Positions 17,193 through 23,956 of a stretch of 36,740 bases of DNA are shown one piece after another. Position numbers and translations under genes: made by a program. Position 1 is the first letter of the stretch. The number at the start of each line of letters is the position of its first letter. The notes beneath the pieces were generated by a model, which worked only from the letters and a program-made list of their open reading frames with translations, was not told where the DNA came from and made no database searches. This DNA is from an uncultured Anaerolineae bacterium. GTDB lineage: Bacteria > Chloroflexota > Anaerolineae > Anaerolineales > Villigracilaceae. The stretch spans positions 1-36,740 of the forward strand of contig CAIWAX010000342.1 in the NCBI GenBank assembly GCA_903910795.1, in the 5' to 3' direction.

Positions 17193-17954
17193 TTATTCTG
17201 TGCTCAGGCGGGCAGTGGCGCCGCCATCCACAACGATAGCCTGTCCGGTCATAAAGGAAGACTGCTCGTTATCCGCCAGGAAATAAATGGCATGGGCGAT
17301 TTCGGACGGCAGACCAACACGGCCGTTGACAGTTTTGCGCGCCAGGTTATCGAGGCGCGACTGCATATCGCCCTGTCCAACATGGCCGCGTCCCAGCCCG
17401 GCGCGCAGCATGGGAGTATCGACTGCCCCGGGCAAAATGGCATTGACGCGGATGTTATCCGGCGCAAACTCAATCGCCATGGCGCGGGTCAGGGCCAACA
17501 ACCCGCCTTTGCTGGCGGCATACGCGGCGATGTTAACCGAAGTTTGCACGGCGTGAACAGAGGAAACATTCACAACTGCGCCGCCCGCGGCCTTGAGCAA
17601 AGGGTACGAATATTTCATGAATAGGAAGGCCGGGCGCAGGTTGGAAGCCATGACCGCATCCCATTCTTCCACGGTCGTGTCCACCAGGGGCTTGGCCACC
17701 TGAACCGCCGCGTTGTTGACGAGAACTTGCAGGCTGTCGGTGGCCTGGCAGATTTGTTCAAAGATTTTACCGAGCTGGCTGGCATCTGAAATATCGGCCT
17801 GAATAAAGACACCATTTTGCGGGAAACCCTCGCCAAAGGGTGCGCGGTCCACACCAATCACCTGCCAGCCTTTTTCTGCAAACAGGGCCACCGTAGCGCG
17901 GCCGATTCCACCACCTGCACCTGTGATGATCACTGTTTTATTTTCTTTTTCCAT
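17193..17954 (-). CDS. Short-chain dehydrogenase/reductase
   Basis: A 253-residue classical SDR. The NAD(P)-binding motif TGAGGGIG is at 11-18, NNAA at 80-83, catalytic Ser131/132, and YAASK (Tyr145, Lys149). 'NAILPGAVDTPML' and 'VVDGGATAR' complete the fold. Asp36 at the end of the second strand (VIGVD) suggests NAD preference. The frame is open ten codons further, into the tandem repeat. The ATG at 17954 was chosen because AGGAG lies six bases upstream and it gives the family N-terminus. SDRs beside cytidylyltransferases occur in legionaminate-type pathways (PtmA with PtmB in Campylobacter), which is only an analogy here. Substrate unknown. Confidence 0.93.
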   Translation of the reverse strand: MEKENKTVIITGAGGGIGRATVALFAEKGWQVIGVDRAPFGEGFPQNGVFIQADISDASQLGKIFEQICQATDSLQVLVNNAAVQVAKPLVDTTVEEWDAVMASNLRPAFLFMKYSYPLLKAAGGAVVNVSSVHAVQTSVNIAAYAASKGGLLALTRAMAIEFAPDNIRVNAILPGAVDTPMLRAGLGRGHVGQGDMQSRLDNLARKTVNGRVGLPSEIAHAIYFLADNEQSSFMTGQAIVVDGGATARLSTE

Positions 17955-17966
17955 TATTAAACTCCT

Positions 17967-18106
17967 GTGGGCTTCCCAACACAATCATGTGGGCTTCCCA
18001 CCACGATCATGTGGGCTTCCCACCACGATCATGTGGGCTTCCCACCACGATCATGTGGGCTTCCCACCACGATCATGTGGGCTTCCCACCACGATCATGT
18101 GGGCTT
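17967..18106 (-). repeat. 22-bp hairpin tandem array between two operon genes
   Basis: Six full 22-bp units start at 17967, 17989, 18011, 18033, 18055 and 18077, and a partial unit of eight bases follows at 18099. Five units are identical; the first (17967) has three changes. Each holds GTGGG-CTT-CCCAC, a perfect 5-bp stem with a 3-base loop, then CACGATCAT. On the transcribed (minus) strand the array begins within the stop codon of the hydroxyacid dehydrogenase and ends just before the AGGAG of the SDR. There are no spacers, so it is not CRISPR. Such perfect tandem copies expand and contract by slippage. Confidence 0.95.
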
Positions 18107-19052
18107 AGAAATCCGGGGATATGCCCAGACCCTGCAGCAGATTTCGGATGGTATTCCAATGCACCCGCTCCCAGGCAGCCGGGCTGGAATTGGCATTGTG
18201 CGGGGCCAGCATGACATTATCCATCTTCAACAGCGGGCTGTCGTGGGGCAGCGGCTCAACTTCAAAAACGTCCAATGCAGCCCCGCCCAGTTTCTTGTTT
18301 TGCAGAGCCGCAATCAAATCATCTTCCTTGATGATCGGCCCACGAGCAGCGTTGATCAGAATGGCGCTGGGTTTGACATGCGCCAGACTGCGTTCGTTGA
18401 TCAGATGGCGGGAGGTGGGGTTTAGATCGCAATTGGTGGAAATGTAATCTGCGTTGGACAGAAGGTACTCCAGGCTCGTCATCTTGATCCCGGTCTCAGC
18501 AACAAAGACATGGTCGATCTCCACAATATCTGTGCCTATGATCTGCATACCAAAAGCGCGCGCGCGGCGGGCCAGAGCCTTGCCGATCGCACCGACCCCA
18601 ATGATCCCCAGGGTTTGTTCATGCAGGGCTTTGCCGGGGATTTTCTCCCATTCGCCATTTTTTACGGCCCGATCCATCCAGGGTTGGCGGCGGGCGAAAG
18701 CCAGCATATACCCCATGACGGTATCCGCCACAGGCAGGGTGAAAGCATTCGGGGTGCGCCCGATCTTGATGCCCAGGCGTTCGCAGGCTTCGGCGTCAAT
18801 TGAATCAACACCCGTGCCCCATTTTGAGATGATTTTCAGGCGTGGAGCGCAGGCTTCCAGCGCGCGCGGGGTATAACGGTCATCACCGCAAATGGTGCCG
18901 TCAAACTGCCCGGCATATTTCAGAATATCAGCTTCTTCCAGGCGTTCGTGCACATCCGCCAGAATCAATTCAACACCGTGGCGCTCTAAAATCGGGCGGA
19001 AGCGTTCCACAAAGGGGAGCATATAGGGGGCAGAAAAAAGGATGGTGGGCAT
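18105..19052 (-). CDS. D-2-hydroxyacid dehydrogenase (phosphoglycerate dehydrogenase-like)
   Basis: A 315-residue NAD-dependent dehydrogenase. The Rossmann motif GVGAIG is at 152-157, with 'GTDIVEID' after the second strand. The catalytic residues are Arg237 ('INAARGPII'), Glu266 ('DVFEVEPL') and His285 ('LAPHNANSS'). It lacks the C-terminal ACT or ASB regulatory domains of full SerA, so it is the short type that oxidises or reduces small D-2-hydroxyacids. In this cluster it may make a hydroxyacid or sugar-acid precursor for glycan decoration, though a biosynthetic SerA role cannot be excluded. Its stop TAA (18105-18107) overlaps the partial last unit of the tandem repeat. It starts three bases after the preceding gene's... 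that is, the neighbouring 670-aa membrane gene on the same strand lies directly downstream in coordinates, with only three bases between them. Confidence 0.9.
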   Translation of the reverse strand: MPTILFSAPYMLPFVERFRPILERHGVELILADVHERLEEADILKYAGQFDGTICGDDRYTPRALEACAPRLKIISKWGTGVDSIDAEACERLGIKIGRTPNAFTLPVADTVMGYMLAFARRQPWMDRAVKNGEWEKIPGKALHEQTLGIIGVGAIGKALARRARAFGMQIIGTDIVEIDHVFVAETGIKMTSLEYLLSNADYISTNCDLNPTSRHLINERSLAHVKPSAILINAARGPIIKEDDLIAALQNKKLGGAALDVFEVEPLPHDSPLLKMDNVMLAPHNANSSPAAWERVHWNTIRNLLQGLGISPDF

Positions 19053-19055
19053 AGG

Positions 19056-21068
19056 TTACCTTTGGCAAAAATCTTCCTTAACTGTGGCAAGCAAATCCGG
19101 ATCTTTGGCAGCAGCGCTCAGCGCAGTGCAAACCTGCTTCTGGATAAAAGGGCTTTCTCCCATGATGCTGACGAAGCGGTGTAGTTTCTCTTTTTGACCG
19201 AGCGTGACATACGCCTGCAGAAAAGGCATCCATTCAATCTTATCAGACGGATAATAGCCCTCAGCCAGGGCCTTGTCTCCCAGGTTGGAAACAGTTTTCC
19301 AATCGTTCTGCTGGCGGGCAAGCGCGGCTTTCTGATAATAATAACACCAACCGTGCGGCGGTTCTGCACCGAAGAAAGCCGTTGGAGCGGGGGGCGGAGG
19401 GGCGCTTGTGAGGACATCATCAATCCTGGAGGCAGACGCCACCAGCATGATACGCTGCTGATCTTTCTCGGATAATTCAGGTGAGGCGCCGTTGATCACA
19501 CGCACACAACCAGATGGTGTGGCCTGGGTCAGCACAAGCACATTGGAGAAATCGCGCACCACATCATTCCCGCGGCGGAGCTGGGTTTCGTTGCCCTTCC
19601 CGTGCATGATTTGAATAACAGTCTCATCAGTCAGCACGGCGGCCGGAATTTTGATCTCGATCGGTATCAGGCTTTGCGGGCCGGGCTGGTAGATCATGTT
19701 GGCCGGGCCCCATACAAAATAATCTTCCTCGATCGCGCCCACCGGGTAATCAGCCACCAGGGTCGTGCCCGGTTTGATGCCAGGCACCCGCCAGGTGACT
19801 TGCCACCAGAAATCGTTCATATTGCGGGTTTCCAGGGCACCCTGTACCGCGTTGGCATACTGGGTGAATACGGCTCCTAACATTAACAAGATGATCAAGC
19901 TGGTACGGATAAATTTTTGCTCCAGATAATACAGTAGCGCTGTGATCAGTATGGCTGCTCCGGCCGCGCTGGCCAAGAGGTAGCGGGAATAATCAGTAAA
20001 ATCCGCGCGGCGATTGACCAGGATCACAGGCAGCAGACCGGCCGCCACAACGATCAGCCCCGCGAACAGGAAGATCAGCCGCCAATCAATTTCGCTGGCT
20101 TCCTGCCCGCCCTCCGCGATTGATTCGCGCCTGGAGAGCCACAGCCCCAGCAAGGTCAGCCCGATCACAAGAATTGAAATCCCCAATCCGGCAAGAAAAT
20201 CCCGCATCCGGAGGTTAAATGCCATGTTATAGACGGGCACCGCCCATGCCAGCAAAGCGGCTTTGATTGAATCCTGCAGAAGCGCAATGAACCAGCCCAG
20301 GATGGCAGAAGGAGAGCTGAAAGCCTGTCCAAGCTGGACGGATGCATCCGTGGCGCGTCTTTCGGCGGCAAAAAAGAACAACCGCCAGACAAGGAAAATG
20401 GCCGGGATAGATAGAAAAGGCAGCCATACCCGCAGCAAGGGTGCAATCATCGTTCTGATGGATCCGTTTTTTTGACGGAGCACAAAGGTCGCAACCAGAA
20501 CCAACCGCAGAGCTTCAAAACCAATAAAATATTCCACCAGTGGAAGGTAGACCAGCCCGGTCAGAATCGATAGCAAAGTGTAAACGATCCGCAAGGCGCG
20601 GTTTTCAGCGTGGATAGCCTGTACCGTCAGAGCGATGGAGATCAACGCCAGGCAGAGACTCATCAATTGAGATTGATAATCAATGGGGTTGATTTGCGAA
20701 AGAAAGCCTGGATATACCAGGAACAACAGGGCAGCCAGGAAGCTGGGGCCGGTACGGCGTGGAAATGTTTTAACCAGCGCCCAGAATAAAGCCGCCGTTG
20801 CCAGGAAACGATACAGGTAAGCGCTAATGTGGTACAACAGCACGCGGTCGCCAAACATCGAATAAATGAACTGCAAGAAGTAGCCGCGCGCGGGACGGTC
20901 GACACGGTAAATTTCATGGAAGAAACTGGCGCCCTGGGAATGGGCATCGTAGATCAGATACCAGTCATCCTTGAAATAACCCAGGCTGGCAACCAACGGT
21001 AAATAGACCGCCGCTGAGATGATCAGCAGAAACAGCATAAGCGGCCAAAAATAGTTTTTTATCTTCAT
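19056..21068 (-). CDS. Large GT-C-like membrane protein with CYYY helical tail, paralogue 1
   Basis: A 670-residue protein. Helix 1 is at about 8-30, then 'YFKDDWYLIYDAHSQG' with the acidic pair Asp34-Asp35, then 'RVDRPARGYF'. About ten helices follow. A soluble region begins near 'WWQVTWRVPGIKPGTTLVAD', and a C-terminal helical tail begins 'HGWCYYYQKAALARQQNDW', resembling one or two TPR-like helix pairs. The acidic motif after helix 1 is the layout of GT-C transferases, so transfer of a sugar from a polyprenyl phosphate on the outer face is plausible but unproven. It shares every landmark with the proteins at 21108-23240 and 23957-26170. It lacks the WNNPG repeat peptide those two contain. 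I do not recognise the family by name. Confidence 0.75.
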   Translation of the reverse strand: MKIKNYFWPLMLFLLIISAAVYLPLVASLGYFKDDWYLIYDAHSQGASFFHEIYRVDRPARGYFLQFIYSMFGDRVLLYHISAYLYRFLATAALFWALVKTFPRRTGPSFLAALLFLVYPGFLSQINPIDYQSQLMSLCLALISIALTVQAIHAENRALRIVYTLLSILTGLVYLPLVEYFIGFEALRLVLVATFVLRQKNGSIRTMIAPLLRVWLPFLSIPAIFLVWRLFFFAAERRATDASVQLGQAFSSPSAILGWFIALLQDSIKAALLAWAVPVYNMAFNLRMRDFLAGLGISILVIGLTLLGLWLSRRESIAEGGQEASEIDWRLIFLFAGLIVVAAGLLPVILVNRRADFTDYSRYLLASAAGAAILITALLYYLEQKFIRTSLIILLMLGAVFTQYANAVQGALETRNMNDFWWQVTWRVPGIKPGTTLVADYPVGAIEEDYFVWGPANMIYQPGPQSLIPIEIKIPAAVLTDETVIQIMHGKGNETQLRRGNDVVRDFSNVLVLTQATPSGCVRVINGASPELSEKDQQRIMLVASASRIDDVLTSAPPPPAPTAFFGAEPPHGWCYYYQKAALARQQNDWKTVSNLGDKALAEGYYPSDKIEWMPFLQAYVTLGQKEKLHRFVSIMGESPFIQKQVCTALSAAAKDPDLLATVKEDFCQR

Positions 21069-21107
21069 GGCTTATCCGAATATTGCAGTAAAAAAGATTG
21101 AATGAAA

Positions 21108-23240
21108 TCAGCCCCCAATGCACAGGGCTGCGTGTACCAGCCCCGCATAGGGAGTTTGTGTGGTCAATGTGATTTGCGCTTGCTGCAGGCAAATGCTCTT
21201 GCGCAAATCCTTGTCGATTTGCCCGGCAGCAGTATTGAGCTTGTCAATCTGGTTTGTGCTGGCATACGCTTCAACGATGGCCAGCCACTCGGTTTGGTCC
21301 GAGGCTTTCAGACCTTCCTGGATGGCTTTATCTGCCAGGGTCGAGGCTGCGCCGAACTTGCCGGATTGTAGAGCCAACTCGATTTGCTGATAGTAATAAC
21401 ACCAGCTATGCGGCGGCTCTTCTCCAAAAATGGAGGCAGCCGGCTGTACCGGCCGCGCCGAAAGGTCAAGCAACTTGATATTGGAATAACTGGCAATATC
21501 TTTGATTTGGCTGCCTTCGAAAAACGGCAAAGCTGGATGCTGACCATCCAGTACATGGAAACAGGAATTGACGGAAGGCATGCTGATAATAAGCGGTTTG
21601 CCGTAGTCCCGGCGCACATTAATATTACGCAGAGAACGTTTATCGAGCGTCTTATCTTTCAAATCCAGCACAGTTCTATCGGTTGGCACCTGACCCGTGA
21701 CCTGCATGGGTTGAGCGGGGTAAAAAGCCATGTTGACCGGCCCCCAAATTTCGTATTCTTCGGCCAGGTGATAGCCCTCCGGCAGCGAGACGATCAGGGT
21801 GGTGCCCGGTTGAAAACCGGGCGTGCGCCAGGATAACTGCCAGACCAGACCGCGCTCGTAATCCCAAAAACGGGCGTATTCCGCGGCACTGTGAACCTGG
21901 GTCATGACCGCCAGAAAAACCAGCCCCATGATCACCGGCCAGCGAGCCGGAGCGCGTAAAAAATAAAAGATGCAGCCGCTAACCAGGACAGCCACACCCA
22001 GCATGGATTGGGTGGTGTAACGATCCCACTGGTTGCTGAACAAGACATTGCGCCCCAACAGGTCGATGACTGCCGAGGGAATCAGCACACCGATCAAACC
22101 GATCCACACAAATGAGCGTAAATCTGCGCCGCTGGTTTCAGAGGCCAGATGGAAAGTACCCATAAGTTCAGTAGCATGGCGACGGTACCAGAAAGCATAT
22201 CCGCCAATCAGGATCAGCACGCCAACTGCAACCCCCAGGGCCAGAATGAAGTTATTAAAACGGCCGCCAGCAGTGAACTGGTAAAACGGCACAAACCAGG
22301 CCAGCACAATGGTTTCAAACAGATCTTTCAGATAGCCGATCAGGATTTGAACAAAGCTGAGCAGCGGGTTGCTGGCGTAATCACTGAGCAGAACGCTGAC
22401 GCTGGTGGCGCGGCGGACGCTGGTAAAAATGAACAGTCGCCAGTACAGGAACCCCGCCAGCATCAACAGGTAGGGCGACAGGGCCAGCAATCCCGTCCTG
22501 AAGCCGGGATTATTCCATCCCGTCCTGGAACCGGGATTATTCCACAACGGGCGGACACTGGAAAGGATAGTCGTTTTTTTAGTGGGGCTTTCGGGGTTGA
22601 CAGGCTGAGGCTGGTTCTGGCCGCCTTCGTGCGTCATCCACCAGACCAGAGCCCAGCGCACCACTTCCAAACCAATGGTGGCTTCATACAGGCCCAGGTT
22701 CACCAGCCCAAGCAGCATGGCCGCCAGGATATAGAGCACCTTGAGAACGCGGTTCGTTGTTTTGACAGCCAACACCGTCAGGGCCATGGAACAAATGATT
22801 GCGTTCAAACCCAGGAGGTCAATGCAAAAGGTGGCGGCCACCGGCTGCTGATAAAAACCAGGGTAAAGCACAAACAACAGGGCGGCGCTGAGCGTTTCGA
22901 GGCGTTTGCCCGGCCAGATCAGCCTGAGCAGCCAGAGCGCGGATAACCCGGTCAGTATCTTGAGTACCAGGCCAAAAAGCTGCCACCACAGCACGTTTGT
23001 ACCGATGAATTTAAAAATCAGCGCGTATACCCAGCCTATCAGCGGCCGGTCGGTCAGGAAAAGGCGGGTGATGGCGGTCAACCCGCCAGGAGACTGACCG
23101 GCCCAGAGCATATACCAGTCATCCCGGTAAAAACCCAGTTGGGGAATCAAAATGCCATAGGTCAGCGCCGCGACCACAATGATCAGACCGCCGGCCAGCC
23201 AGGTTTCCATCCGGCCATTTTTCTTGAGTTCATCATTCAT
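21108..23240 (-). CDS. Large GT-C-like membrane protein with CYYY helical tail, paralogue 2
   Basis: A 710-residue protein with the same order of parts as its neighbour: helix 1, 'FYRDDWYMLWAGQSPGG' (Asp40-Asp41), 'LTDRPLIGWVYAL', about ten helices, 'VWQLSWRTPGFQPGTTLIV', and the tail 'HSWCYYYQQIELALQSGKF'. The loop after 'ALVWWMTHEGG' is expanded by about 40 residues and contains WNNPGSRTG (233-241) directly followed by WNNPGFRTG (242-250), encoded by two tandem 27-bp repeats. Residues about 357-364 (TELMGTFH) come from a copy of repeat R1. Its ATG overlaps the end of the cytidylyltransferase gene by eight bases, so they are translated from one transcript. The tail and mid-region signatures set it apart from GT39. 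Confidence 0.75.
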   Translation of the reverse strand: MNDELKKNGRMETWLAGGLIIVVAALTYGILIPQLGFYRDDWYMLWAGQSPGGLTAITRLFLTDRPLIGWVYALIFKFIGTNVLWWQLFGLVLKILTGLSALWLLRLIWPGKRLETLSAALLFVLYPGFYQQPVAATFCIDLLGLNAIICSMALTVLAVKTTNRVLKVLYILAAMLLGLVNLGLYEATIGLEVVRWALVWWMTHEGGQNQPQPVNPESPTKKTTILSSVRPLWNNPGSRTGWNNPGFRTGLLALSPYLLMLAGFLYWRLFIFTSVRRATSVSVLLSDYASNPLLSFVQILIGYLKDLFETIVLAWFVPFYQFTAGGRFNNFILALGVAVGVLILIGGYAFWYRRHATELMGTFHLASETSGADLRSFVWIGLIGVLIPSAVIDLLGRNVLFSNQWDRYTTQSMLGVAVLVSGCIFYFLRAPARWPVIMGLVFLAVMTQVHSAAEYARFWDYERGLVWQLSWRTPGFQPGTTLIVSLPEGYHLAEEYEIWGPVNMAFYPAQPMQVTGQVPTDRTVLDLKDKTLDKRSLRNINVRRDYGKPLIISMPSVNSCFHVLDGQHPALPFFEGSQIKDIASYSNIKLLDLSARPVQPAASIFGEEPPHSWCYYYQQIELALQSGKFGAASTLADKAIQEGLKASDQTEWLAIVEAYASTNQIDKLNTAAGQIDKDLRKSICLQQAQITLTTQTPYAGLVHAALCIGG
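22150..22173 (+). repeat. Dispersed repeat R1, short form, inside paralogue 2
   Basis: TGGAAAGTACCCATAAG then TTCAGTA, a full 24-base match to the tandem units at 35357-35404 and 36688-36735. It is read on the minus strand as TELMGTFH in a loop between predicted helices. Confidence 0.88.
22491..22544 (+). repeat. Repeat family R2, two tandem 27-bp copies inside paralogue 2
   Basis: Units 22491-22517 and 22518-22544 each read TCCCGTCCTG, then AAG or GAA plus CCGGGATTATTCCA. Each has TCCCG pairing with CGGGA and, in the second copy, TGGAA pairing with TTCCA, so two mutually exclusive small hairpins are possible. Length is a multiple of three. On the minus strand they encode WNNPGFRTG and WNNPGSRTG in the gene's own frame. 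Confidence 0.9.
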
Positions 23241-23949
23241 GGATGGAATGTTCCTGCTGCGTACCCGATTGGCCGGCTTTTTCCCGGTTCTGGTTACGCA
23301 TCATCAAGTCTGCAATTTGAAAATCAAACTCATCATCAATATCGACAGCTTCATGGCGCGGGACTTCAAACATCAAGGGACGATCGCCCAGACGGTTGCG
23401 CCGGGAAAGCAGGTTGTCGCGTTTGAACAGGTAGAAACACGAGTTTTCTTCAAAAACCGGGGGCAGATCCTGGGTCTGTAACAGGATTGCCGGGTTGTGA
23501 TTGATAGCGCGCGTCAGCCCATCCCACAAGCGAGTTTGCAGGCGGGTGACTGAAAACATTGAGTCATAGACAGGGTGTTGAGACAGAAAACTCTGGATTG
23601 CCTGCGAGAGAGTCGCAGCCTTAAGCAGCGGGTTGGTGCTGTGAGTCTGAAGAAAAAAATCAGCCTGTACCTGACCGGTGTCGTAGGTCAGGATTTCATT
23701 CATAGGGATGGCGTCGGCGCGCAGATGTTCTGGCCGTTCAATGATTCTAACTTGCGGAAAGCTGGCGCGCAGTCCATCCATGATGGGCTGGGAATCGGTG
23801 TCCACCAGGATGGTGGTTACTTCGGGCACATCCAACAGGGTTTCGATGATGTACTGGTACAACGGTTTGCCCGCCAGGCTGCGATAATTCTTACCGGGTA
23901 CACGCTGGCTGTGATGGCGCATTGGAACAAGAGCAGCAATATCAGGCAT
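23233..23949 (-). CDS. CMP-sugar-type cytidylyltransferase (NeuA/KdsB-like)
   Basis: A 238-residue nucleotidyltransferase. It begins 'IAALVPMRHHSQRVPGKNYR', the CTP-binding loop of acylneuraminate cytidylyltransferases with the conserved Arg and Lys. It continues 'LAGKPLYQYIIETL', 'ILVDTDSQPI', 'ADFFLQTHSTNPLLKA' and ends with the metal-binding 'EAVDIDDEFDFQIADLM'. It should form a CMP-activated sugar acid such as a nonulosonate or a Kdo-like sugar. The frame is open to TTG 23973; ATG 23949 gives the family N-terminus and has AGGGG about ten bases upstream, so it is preferred. It is embedded between two of the large paralogous membrane genes and overlaps the second by eight bases. No nonulosonate synthase gene is in the window. 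Confidence 0.88.
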   Translation of the reverse strand: MPDIAALVPMRHHSQRVPGKNYRSLAGKPLYQYIIETLLDVPEVTTILVDTDSQPIMDGLRASFPQVRIIERPEHLRADAIPMNEILTYDTGQVQADFFLQTHSTNPLLKAATLSQAIQSFLSQHPVYDSMFSVTRLQTRLWDGLTRAINHNPAILLQTQDLPPVFEENSCFYLFKRDNLLSRRNRLGDRPLMFEVPRHEAVDIDDEFDFQIADLMMRNQNREKAGQSGTQQEHSIHE

Positions 23950-23956
23950 GGTTTGA

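Noticed and set aside
17967-18106. Tandem 22-bp units as a possible CRISPR array
   Set aside because: Units are directly adjacent with no spacers, and no cas genes are in the window.
17967-18425. 152-residue plus-strand open frame across the repeat array
   Set aside because: Its first third is translated repeat and the rest lies antisense to the hydroxyacid dehydrogenase gene with strong motifs.
22149-22946. 265-residue plus-strand open frame
   Set aside because: Antisense to paralogue 2; Gln/Gly/Arg-rich composition without any domain; the minus-strand reading has clear helices and family motifs.
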